A stretch of DNA of 64,000 nucleotides from Prevotella melaninogenica (GTDB lineage Bacteria; Bacteroidota; Bacteroidia; Bacteroidales; Bacteroidaceae): the NCBI RefSeq assembly GCF_018127925.1, contig NZ_CP072348.1:193501-257500 (forward strand), written 5' to 3'. The stretch's first letter is position 1. Each line of letters starts with the position of its first letter. The notes below the pieces were generated by a model. That model saw nothing but the letters and a program-made list of their open reading frames with translations, had not been told where the DNA came from and searched no databases. The position numbers and the translations under genes are program-made. Below, one piece after another: positions 49,879-57,284 of this stretch.

Positions 49879-50451
49879 TTACTTCTTTCCGAGTTTATTA
49901 AACTGGTTCATAGTGATGTCGAGACCAGCAAGGGCAAAACTCTTGATAATGTCTACGCCTAAGTCGATAGCTGGCTGAAGTTCTTTCATCTCCTCGTCAG
50001 AGTAGCGACCTAATACCCAGTCTACCTGTCCACCACGTGGATAGTCGTTGCCAACACCCATACGCAGACGAGCATAGTTCTGTCCGATAAGTTGCTGGAT
50101 ATGTCCTAAACCATTGTGACCACCATTAGATCCGTTTCCTTTCAAGCGGAAAGCACCTAATGGAAGGGCTACATCATCAGAGACAACTAAGAGCCGACTC
50201 TGGTCGATATTCTCCTTGTTGAGCCAGTAGCGTACGGCATTTCCTGATAGATTCATGAATGTCGTAGGCTTCAAAAGAATAATCTTGCGACCCTTGACCG
50301 TTGTCTCTGCTACGAAACCATAACGCTTATCCTCAAAAACAATATTGGACGCTTTAGCGAAAGCGTCCAATACCATAAATCCTGTATTGTGTCTGGTTCC
50401 CTCGTATTCATAGCCAGGGTTACCCAATCCACAAATCAAATACTTGTCCAA
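49879..50451 (-). CDS. pth: peptidyl-tRNA hydrolase
   Basis: Frees tRNA from drop-off peptidyl-tRNA. Family marks over 190 aa: [23 protein letters not shown] (catalytic His in RHNTGF), [23 protein letters not shown] and [12 protein letters not shown]. Full length. Lies 32 bases after rplY. Confidence 0.96.
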   Translation of the reverse strand: MDKYLICGLGNPGYEYEGTRHNTGFMVLDAFAKASNIVFEDKRYGFVAETTVKGRKIILLKPTTFMNLSGNAVRYWLNKENIDQSRLLVVSDDVALPLGAFRLKGNGSNGGHNGLGHIQQLIGQNYARLRMGVGNDYPRGGQVDWVLGRYSDEEMKELQPAIDLGVDIIKSFALAGLDITMNQFNKLGKK

Positions 50452-50483
50452 TTCTTATATTGAATTAATTATTGTCGTAGAGA

Positions 50484-51089
50484 TTACTCTGCCCCAGCAG
50501 CTGCAGCAGCCTGCGCAGCCTGGATAGAATTACGTGTAGCCTTGATAGAGCAAACTACAACCTCCTTTGGAGTTACCAACTCAAGACCCTCGAAGCTCAA
50601 CTCGCCAACCTTGATACTCTTACCAAGACGAAGCTCAGTAACGTTGATATCGAGGTGCTCTGGAATCTGCTGATAAGGAGCCTTAACGTTAATCTTACGG
50701 ATAGACATGTTCATACGACCACCATCGCGAACACCCTGTGCCAAACCTACGAGCTTAACTGGTACACCCATAACGATTGGCTTCTGGTCGTTAACCTCAT
50801 AGAAGTCTACGTGAAGCAGAGCATCTGTTACTGGGTGGAACTGGAGTTCCTTAAGAACTGCAGTACGTCTCTCACCATCAATAATCAACTCTACAACGTA
50901 GATGTGTGGTGTGTAAACCAACTTACGCAACTCTGACATAGGAGCTGTGAATGAGAATGCTACTGGCTTGCCATCCTGCTGTGCCTCACCATAGAGGTTA
51001 CATGGAATCAAACCCTCCTTACGGAGCTGCTTAGAAGCTTTCTTTCCAAGGTCTGTACGCTTCTGACCTGTTACTTTAATTTCTTTCAT
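50484..51089 (-). CDS. rplY: 50S ribosomal protein L25/CTC
   Basis: 5S-rRNA-binding ribosomal protein with the C-terminal CTC domain (201 aa). N-terminal L25 fold: GQKRTDLGKKASKQLRKEGLIPCNLYG in parts, LQFHPVTDALLHVDFYEV. The CTC domain follows (VPVKLVGLAQGVRDGG). The Ala-rich tail (AAQAAAAAGAE) is typical. First gene of the operon; TAACTTTG box at 51216-51209. Confidence 0.95.
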   Translation of the reverse strand: MKEIKVTGQKRTDLGKKASKQLRKEGLIPCNLYGEAQQDGKPVAFSFTAPMSELRKLVYTPHIYVVELIIDGERRTAVLKELQFHPVTDALLHVDFYEVNDQKPIVMGVPVKLVGLAQGVRDGGRMNMSIRKINVKAPYQQIPEHLDINVTELRLGKSIKVGELSFEGLELVTPKEVVVCSIKATRNSIQAAQAAAAAGAE

Positions 51090-51208
51090 AATTCTGTGTT
51101 ACTCTAAATTAATATGAACTTTAATTCGCCATCACACACTGAGAGACTAAGGAATTGGAAATCTAATGAATATCACAACTTTCAATCCTCAATTTGCAAA
51201 AAGCGTTG

Positions 51209-51216
51209 CAAAGTTA
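51209..51216 (-). promoter_or_regulatory. -7 box of rplY-pth operon
   Basis: TAACTTTG on the minus strand, about 120 bases before rplY. Confidence 0.5.
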
Positions 51217-51299
51217 CTTCTTTTCAATGGATTGAGCAAGTATTCTCTAAAAAAACATAGAAAAAGATACTAATGCTTGCATGTACGAAGGAAATTTCC

Positions 51300-51307
51300 T
51301 ACATTTG
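51300..51307 (+). promoter_or_regulatory. -7 box of nusB operon
   Basis: TACATTTG, 46 bases before the ATG at 51353. It excludes the ATG at 51281. Confidence 0.55.
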
Positions 51308-51352
51308 CAAAATAAAGTATTCAATACGAAACACAATCTTTTAGAAAAGACA

Positions 51353-52429
51353 ATGATCAATAGGGAATTAATAAGAATTAAGATTGTCCAGTTAACCTAT
51401 GCATACTATCAGAACGGTAACAGGAATATGGACAATGCTGAGAAGGAACTTCTTTTCAGCTTGGCGAAAGCGTATGACCTCTACAATTACCTCTTGGCCT
51501 TAATCGTATCAATCACGCAAGAGGAGCGCCATCGCGTGGAGATAGCTGCAACTCGTGCCAACCGTGAAGGGACAGAGGCTCCCTCAAGTCGTTTTGTAAA
51601 CAATAAGTTTGCTGTTCAGTTGGAAGAGAATAAGCAGCTTAACCTTTTCATGGAATCACAAAAACGTCGTTGGGAAGATGATATGGAGGCTGTTCGTAAA
51701 CTCTGTGATCAGATTGAACAGAGTACTATCTACCAAGAGTACATGGCAAGTGATGATGATTCGTACGAGGCAGACCGTGAGGTGTGGCGTAAGATATATC
51801 GTACTCTCATACAGGAGAATCCTGATTTGGACGCTGTGTTGGAGGAGAAGAGTCTTTATTGGAATGATGATAAGGAAGTTGTTGATACCTTCGTTATCAA
51901 GACTATCAAACGATTCGACCCTGCTAACGGTGCTGATCAAGAACTTCTGCCAGAATATCGTGACGAAGAGGACCGTGACTTTGCACTTAAACTCTTCCGT
52001 TCAACTATCCTCAATGCAGACGATTATCAGCGTTATATGAGTGAGTCAAGTCGTAACTGGGATTTCTCTCGCTTGGCTTATATGGATGTTGTCATCATGC
52101 AGATAGCTATTGCTGAGATGCTTACATTCCCTAATATCCCAGTAACGGTGACCATCAACGAGTATGTTGACTTGGCTAAATTGTATAGTACACCGCGAAG
52201 TGGTGGATATATCAATGGTATGCTTGATACAATTGCACGTCATCTCATACAGACTGGTAAGATGATGAAGACAATGCCTGAGCCTCGTCAGCATCGTCCT
52301 CGCAATGATCGTCAAGAGGAAAGAGCACCACGTCGTGAGGGACGTCGCCCAACGATTGCGCAAACTTCTGCTCAGCGTGTGGCTTATCGTCAGCAGCAAG
52401 CAACTGATCAGGCGGAGAATAAGGAATAA
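51353..52429 (+). CDS. nusB: transcription antitermination factor NusB
   Basis: 358 aa. The NusB helical domain is the C-terminal half (RDFALKLFRSTILNADDY, DFSRLAYMDVVIMQIAIAEM, NEYVDLAKLYSTPRSGGYINGMLDTIARHL in parts). The N-terminus (MINRELIRIKIVQLTYAYYQNG) is the Bacteroidota form with a roughly 150-residue extra helical region, and the tail is basic and Gln-rich. NusB is normally about 140-150 aa, so this is the long variant. Heads nusB-yajC-ybbR-coaE. Confidence 0.9.
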   Translation: MINRELIRIKIVQLTYAYYQNGNRNMDNAEKELLFSLAKAYDLYNYLLALIVSITQEERHRVEIAATRANREGTEAPSSRFVNNKFAVQLEENKQLNLFMESQKRRWEDDMEAVRKLCDQIEQSTIYQEYMASDDDSYEADREVWRKIYRTLIQENPDLDAVLEEKSLYWNDDKEVVDTFVIKTIKRFDPANGADQELLPEYRDEEDRDFALKLFRSTILNADDYQRYMSESSRNWDFSRLAYMDVVIMQIAIAEMLTFPNIPVTVTINEYVDLAKLYSTPRSGGYINGMLDTIARHLIQTGKMMKTMPEPRQHRPRNDRQEERAPRREGRRPTIAQTSAQRVAYRQQQATDQAENKE

Positions 52430-52579
52430 AGTCATAGGCGGGAAGCTATTAAGAGCCGTAATGAAAAAGGCTTGTTCAGCATTATAATGATGAGTGTTTA
52501 TAAAAGTCTCTCAGACGTTATGCTTGCCTATAGCCTCCTTTTCACGCTCATAAATTAAGAACATAATAACTGATAAATA

Positions 52580-52909
52580 ATGAATACAACATTAATCCTC
52601 GCAGCACAGGCTGCAGGTCAAGGCAGCCCAATGCCTATGATTATCATGATGGTAGCTATTTTTGCCATCATGTGGTTTTTCATGATTCGCCCACAGCAGA
52701 AGAAGCAGAAGGAGATTCGTGCTTTTCAGAATGCTCTCTCAGCAGGTGATTCTGTTGTGACTGGTGGTGGAATCTATGGCACAGTAAAGCATATTGATAT
52801 GACAACCAATAAGGTTGAAGTTGAGATTGCACGTGGTGTTGTTATCACTGTTGATAAGAACTACGTATTTGCAAACGTACAGGCTTCTCAGCAGGGTCAG
52901 ACTAAGTAA
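52580..52909 (+). CDS. yajC: preprotein translocase subunit YajC
   Basis: 109 aa single-pass membrane protein of the SecDF-YajC complex. Transmembrane segment IIMMVAIFAIMWFFMIRPQQKKQKE, in parts, then the cytoplasmic domain with VVTGGGIYGTVKHI. Slightly longer N-terminus than E. coli. Followed by the YbbR-like gene after 31 bases. Confidence 0.95.
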   Translation: MNTTLILAAQAAGQGSPMPMIIMMVAIFAIMWFFMIRPQQKKQKEIRAFQNALSAGDSVVTGGGIYGTVKHIDMTTNKVEVEIARGVVITVDKNYVFANVQASQQGQTK

Positions 52910-52940
52910 ACCTTATTGACAAAAAGAAGGAAAGCATTTG

Positions 52941-53951
52941 ATGAAAACAAGCAAATCGCTTCATACATTCAGTACCTTCAGGAACTTCTTGTTGAGGATA
53001 TTCAACAAGGAGTTTCTGATTTTTTTGTTTTTCTTGGTATTGAGTGGAGGGTTCTGGTTGATAATGACACTGAATGAAACCTATGAGCGTGAATTCAGTA
53101 TACCACTTCGCATGACGGGTGTTCCTCGTAATGTGGTTATTACCAGCGACCTTGATTCTGTTGTCCGTTTTACTGTGCGAGACAAGGGATATATGATTGC
53201 GTATTATAGTCTTGACGATACATTCCGCCCTATCTATGTCGATTACAAAGTTCATAGTGACGGACGAAGTAAGGGAGATGTACCTATTGCAGACCTTCAA
53301 CGTCAGATTTATCTTCAACTGTCAAAGAGTTCAAAGATAGCTTCTGTCAAGGCTGGTAAGTTCTCTTTCTCATTTAACTTTGGTCGTCATAAAAAGGTAC
53401 CTGTACGCCTTTTGGGGACAGTAACACCTGGTGATAATTATTATCTTGCTCGTGTAGACTTTACTCCAGATAGCGTTCAGGTTTATGCAGCGCGTAATGT
53501 GTTGGATAGTATTCAAACAGTCTATACAGAGCGACAGTATATTACCAATTTCACAGATGTCAAGGAGTTGACTGTAGACCTCCGAAAGTTTACGGATGCC
53601 AAGTGTGTTCCTTCCAGAGTAAAGATGAAACTCTATCCAGATGTACTTACAGAGGAGACGGTTGAGGTACCAATTGAAGCTGTCAATATGCCTGACAACA
53701 AGGTGATGCGTACCTTCCCAAGCAAGATAAAAGTGAAGTTTGTGGTAGGTGCCTATCGTATGCGTTCGATGCCAAAGAATGCGGAGACAAAGGAACTTCT
53801 CCCTGTAGGCTTCCGTGTTGTAGTCAACTACGAAGATATAGAGAAAAATAATAGCGAGAAATGTCCTATCTATGTGATAAGTTCTCCTAATGGTGTACGC
53901 AACGTTCACCCAGAAGTAAATACGGTTGATTATCTCATTGAGCAGCGATGA
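52941..53951 (+). CDS. YbbR/CdaR-like domain protein
   Basis: 336 aa protein with one N-terminal membrane anchor (EFLIFLFFLVLSGGFWLIMTL) and extracytoplasmic YbbR-type repeats (FTVRDKGYMIAYYSL, VPVRLLGTVTPGDNYYLARVDFTPDSVQVYA in parts). In Firmicutes YbbR proteins control diadenylate cyclase; here no cyclase gene is adjacent. Starts at the ATG 52941 rather than the TTG at 52938. Its end overlaps coaE by 4 bases (ATGA). Confidence 0.82.
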   Translation: MKTSKSLHTFSTFRNFLLRIFNKEFLIFLFFLVLSGGFWLIMTLNETYEREFSIPLRMTGVPRNVVITSDLDSVVRFTVRDKGYMIAYYSLDDTFRPIYVDYKVHSDGRSKGDVPIADLQRQIYLQLSKSSKIASVKAGKFSFSFNFGRHKKVPVRLLGTVTPGDNYYLARVDFTPDSVQVYAARNVLDSIQTVYTERQYITNFTDVKELTVDLRKFTDAKCVPSRVKMKLYPDVLTEETVEVPIEAVNMPDNKVMRTFPSKIKVKFVVGAYRMRSMPKNAETKELLPVGFRVVVNYEDIEKNNSEKCPIYVISSPNGVRNVHPEVNTVDYLIEQR

Positions 53952-54511
53952 TAGTAGCGTTGACTGGTGGTATTGGCAGTGGAAAGTCTTACGTCTGTAA
54001 GCTTCTTGCGGAACGAGGTATCTCTGTTTACGATTGTGATGCGCACGCAAAGGAATTGATGCGCACCTCTCAACTACTACAACAACAGCTTTCTGCACTT
54101 GTCGGTGACGATGTCTTCCGTGATGGTGTCTTGCAAAAAGCCATTCTTGCAGCCTATCTCTTACAGAGTGAGACGCATGTACAGGCGGTCAATGCCGTGA
54201 TACATCCTGCTGTAGCTCATGATTTTGAGCAATCGGGTCAATCGTGGCTTGAAAGTGCGATACTCTTTGATAGTGGTTTTGATAAGCGTACCCATATAGA
54301 TAAGGTGGTATGCGTTACGGCTCCAGAAGAAGTACGTATTCGTCGTGTGATGGCACGTGATAGTATTAGTAGGGAAAAGACCCTTGAGTGGATAGCACGT
54401 CAACTACTGCAAGAGGAAGTGATACGACGTAGTGATTATGAAATCATTAACGATGGTATATGCCCTCTCGCTCCACAGGTAGACCACTTGCTTTCCGTTA
54501 TTTCAGAATAA
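53948..54511 (+). CDS. coaE: dephospho-CoA kinase
   Basis: Last step of CoA synthesis. P-loop ALTGGIGSGKSYVCKLL at the N-terminus, then YDCDAHAKELM, HPAV and the lid SAILFDSGFDK... VCVTAPEEVRIRRVMARD. 187 aa, near normal. Translation is coupled to the ybbR-like gene by the ATGA overlap. Confidence 0.94.
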   Translation: MIVALTGGIGSGKSYVCKLLAERGISVYDCDAHAKELMRTSQLLQQQLSALVGDDVFRDGVLQKAILAAYLLQSETHVQAVNAVIHPAVAHDFEQSGQSWLESAILFDSGFDKRTHIDKVVCVTAPEEVRIRRVMARDSISREKTLEWIARQLLQEEVIRRSDYEIINDGICPLAPQVDHLLSVISE

Positions 54512-54538
54512 TTAAATTATAAACAAGAATAGATTAAA

Positions 54539-54976
54539 ATGTTACAGACAATCCTTTCAATCGCAGGTAAGCCAGGTCTTTATAAGCTGGTTAGCCGTGG
54601 TAAAATGAATCTTATTGTTGAGTCGCTTGATGAGAGCCACAAGCGTCAGCCTGCATTCGGCACAGACCGTGTGACGAGTCTTGCTGATATTGCTATGTTC
54701 ACTGAGTCTGACGATGTTCCATTGGGTGAGGTCTTGGCAAAGTTGCGCGACAAGGAAGATGGCAAGGTTGCTTCTCTGAACTGGCGCAAGGCTTCAGCTA
54801 AGGAGTTGCAGAACTACTTTGCAGAGGTTCTTCCTGACTTCGATCGTGATCGAGTACACACAAGCGATATCAAGAAGCTCCTTCAGTGGTATGAAATCCT
54901 CGTTAAGGCTGGTATTACCAACTTCGAAGAGGATATGAAGCCAACAGAGGGCGATAACATTGATGACAGATTGTAA
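54539..54976 (+). CDS. DUF5606-like protein
   Basis: 145 aa soluble protein conserved in Bacteroidota: ILSIAGKPGLYKLVSRGKMN, ESLDESHKRQPAFGTDRVTSLADIAMF in parts, SDIKKLLQWYEILVKAGITNF. The N-terminal part may be a small beta fold. Function unknown. It follows coaE by 27 bases and is closed by a strong terminator, so it is the last gene of the nusB operon. Confidence 0.8.
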   Translation: MLQTILSIAGKPGLYKLVSRGKMNLIVESLDESHKRQPAFGTDRVTSLADIAMFTESDDVPLGEVLAKLRDKEDGKVASLNWRKASAKELQNYFAEVLPDFDRDRVHTSDIKKLLQWYEILVKAGITNFEEDMKPTEGDNIDDRL

Positions 54977-55006
54977 AATCACTTTCAAGTCAGAAAACAA
55001 ATTAAT

Positions 55007-55040
55007 AAAAGCACTGTGAGTTCGGTCACAGTGCTTTTTT
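55007..55040 (+). terminator. terminator of the nusB-DUF5606 operon
   Basis: AAAAGCACTGTGA / TCACAGTGC with a GTTCGG loop followed by six T. Confidence 0.95.
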
Positions 55041-55071
55041 CTTGCCTATTCTAAGGGTAATTGACGGCTAA

Positions 55072-55902
55072 CTAAAATCGTTTTGCATAGTTACCACGAA
55101 AATACCAGTCTGGAGTGTCAAGGTATTTGATCTGTGGATTAATGCTGAACCACTGATTAAAAATCTCAATTTCTTGCGCTGGCGTATAACCTTGTGCAAG
55201 CAGGTAGACGGCTTCTCCCTTCTTGTTGACGGCTTTGTCTACAACAATGACAGTATGTCCGGGGTGACCACCATTGATAATCACATCGCCAACTTGCAGT
55301 TCTTTGCCTGTAATAGTAGTTAACTCCTTCTCAAGTGAGGCTGTACCTGCATACGTGAAGACAAGATTTAAATACTTACGGAAAGTCTTATAAGAATAGT
55401 CTGCGGCTGTGTCCTTGCTATACCAGCACCGCCATGTCTTCTTATCAATGTGGATTCGTTCACCTTTAGCCCACCGAGCGTAATCTGCTCGAAAACCATT
55501 GGTAAAGTTGAAGTGAATCTTGTCATACTGCTTTGTTTGCCAAAGCCATAGGGCTCTAAGGTAGATAACAGCGTCAGCACACTGTTCTACTTCTCCATGA
55601 CCAAAGTCAATGTCTACGACCGCACCAGCATAATTTCGCCGTTTGATGCTACCATTATAATAATGTAAGTCACTTCCAACAGGTTTAAGTGGTAGATTTC
55701 GTAGGAACGAACCGAAAGTACCCTCAGTAAGTTTTACTTTTTCGTAGCCAGGGGGAGGTGCTAAACGTTGCTTTTTAGCAGTGGCTGTTTGCTCAACAGT
55801 GAGAGTCTTCTCTGCTGATTGTTGTGATTGTCCGTTAGTCTTTCCTGTACAGGAGAGTAAGAAAGCAGCCAATATAATAGGGATAGTATACGTTGTCTTC
55901 AT
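55072..55902 (-). CDS. DUF4846-like lipoprotein
   Basis: 276 aa lipoprotein, lipobox FLLSC (Cys18). The mature protein matches DUF4846: PPPGYEKVKLTEGTFGSFLRNLPLKPVGS, VVDIDFGHGEVEQCADAVIYLRALWLW, LQVGDVIINGGHPGHTVIVVD, quoted in parts. The G-H-T-V pattern hints at an NlpC-like or endopeptidase fold, not proven. A TATATTTG box lies at 55945-55938 on the same strand. Confidence 0.75.
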   Translation of the reverse strand: MKTTYTIPIILAAFLLSCTGKTNGQSQQSAEKTLTVEQTATAKKQRLAPPPGYEKVKLTEGTFGSFLRNLPLKPVGSDLHYYNGSIKRRNYAGAVVDIDFGHGEVEQCADAVIYLRALWLWQTKQYDKIHFNFTNGFRADYARWAKGERIHIDKKTWRCWYSKDTAADYSYKTFRKYLNLVFTYAGTASLEKELTTITGKELQVGDVIINGGHPGHTVIVVDKAVNKKGEAVYLLAQGYTPAQEIEIFNQWFSINPQIKYLDTPDWYFRGNYAKRF

Positions 55903-55937
55903 CGTCTTCCTTAAATGAATATTATCGTCTTCACTCG

Positions 55938-55945
55938 CAAATATA
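55938..55945 (-). promoter_or_regulatory. -7 box of the DUF4846 gene
   Basis: TATATTTG on the minus strand, 36 bases before the start. Confidence 0.5.
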
Positions 55946-56278
55946 CGTATAATCTACTAACTTGTCAAGTTATTGTTATAAAAAGTGTTGTATGTCTTCT
56001 TGTTTTAAGGGCGAGTATAGGTGTTTTTCATATAGCTTTAGCGAAAGAACAAAAGTTAAGGATAAAACAGAAATATAGCTAAGACTGTCAGTCCACCTAT
56101 TTTATTATTATCCTTCGACAGAGAAAATCTTTTTATCTTAATCCATTGAAGTTGTAGATAAGGGTTTGAAAAATCATTACATAATTTCGAATAAAACAGC
56201 TATAAATAAGGACAAAAACACGTGTAAAAAGCAAGTTTGTAACCAGCAGAAAATCAATTGATTACAAAGTGGTAAAGT
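55946..56278. other. A/T-rich intergenic stretch without recognised genes
   Basis: No gene, repeat or hairpin strong enough to report. Confidence 0.5.
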
Positions 56279-56374
56279 GAAAGGTGCTTAGTAGGACTTC
56301 AAAAGGGCGTTAGTTGGACCTTAAAAGGGCACCTTTTGCAAGTCAATTAAGCGTCTTTTAGAAGCCCAAAAAGC
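56279..56374 (-). repeat. 22-bp period array, family A copy 4 (inverted)
   Basis: AAAAGGGC blocks end at 56308 and 56330, with degenerate units ending at 56286, 56352 and 56374, all 22 apart. Read on the minus strand it follows the same order as copies 1-3. Confidence 0.85.
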
Positions 56375-56450
56375 ATGTGTTGGTTTTGAGTTGCATGAAA
56401 ATAGTTTACATACATTGGATGGTAAGGGAATAAACAGTTATCGGTAGAAT

Positions 56451-56484
56451 CAAAAAAGCCCCCAAACATATTCTGTCTGGGGGC
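56451..56484 (-). terminator. terminator of hsp20
   Basis: Minus-strand stem GCCCCCA / TGGGGGC followed by six T, 89 bases past the stop. Confidence 0.85.
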
Positions 56485-56572
56485 ATATTCACCAATAACT
56501 AATCCATTTTATCAAGGTTCTTCAGCTTATAGCGTCAGAACAAAAACCTTTCATCAGGGAGTAGTGGAGCGT

Positions 56573-56980
56573 TTAGCCCACTGTAATCTGGCGTGCAACC
56601 TTCTGCTCTTCAACCTTAATCTTAGGCAAGGTAATGGTGAGTACACCATTTGCAACACGTGCAGCAATACTTTCCTTCTGAACATCATCAGGCAGAATCA
56701 GTGTCTGCTCATACTTGCTATATGCGAACTCACGACGGAGGTAATGAGCCTTTTGCTCGCTCTCCTCGGCTTTCTTTTCCATCTTGATAGTCAAGTCGCC
56801 ATCGCTGTTGATATTCACATCGAAGTCCTCCTTGCTCAGACCTGGTGCTGCAAGTTCTACTATATAATCCTTTTCAGACTCCAGTACGTTGATAGCTGGT
56901 GCTGTTGGATTTGCCTTAGGCATATTTGTAGTGTTCAAAAAATCATTGAAAACCTCTGGTAACCATGAATTTCTATACAT
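56573..56980 (-). CDS. Hsp20 / alpha-crystallin family chaperone
   Basis: Small heat-shock holdase of 135 aa. The alpha-crystallin domain runs from INVLESEKDYIVELAAPGLSKEDFDVNI, in parts, to ARVANGVLTITLPK, with the C-terminal I-x-V-type segment (KIKVEEQKVARQITV). Full length. No sequence element known to me as a heat-shock operator stands out upstream. Confidence 0.93.
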   Translation of the reverse strand: MYRNSWLPEVFNDFLNTTNMPKANPTAPAINVLESEKDYIVELAAPGLSKEDFDVNINSDGDLTIKMEKKAEESEQKAHYLRREFAYSKYEQTLILPDDVQKESIAARVANGVLTITLPKIKVEEQKVARQITVG

Positions 56981-57254
56981 AATTTTATCTCCTTTACTTT
57001 AATTTGTTAGTTAATGTTTTGTACTGACTATTATGCAAGGAGCATACCATTAGAGCCTTTATGACATTTTGTCTGTTCTTTCTGACAATTTGACCTATAA
57101 ACCATGTTGGGCTTATAGGGCTGATAAGCTTAATAAAACCACCGTTTACTTATAATTAATGGGTTATTATACACTTTTTCGTTTGATATGAAATCTTTAT
57201 ATACTTAAAATGAAATAAAATGTAATTTAACTTGCTTTTTATGTCTATATTTTT
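56981..57254. other. divergent intergenic region hsp20 / T9SS protein
   Basis: Contains a 9-bp GGGCTTATA-type repeat at 57108-57136 (GGGCTTATA / GGGCTGATAA / GCTTAATAA) and a TGACATTTTGTC-like dyad at about 57061-57073. No gene. Confidence 0.4.
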
Positions 57255-57262
57255 TATATTTG
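57255..57262 (+). promoter_or_regulatory. -7 box of the T9SS-type protein gene
   Basis: TATATTTG, 23 bases before the ATG at 57285. Confidence 0.55.
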
Positions 57263-57284
57263 CGGTATGTTAATCAAAATTTAG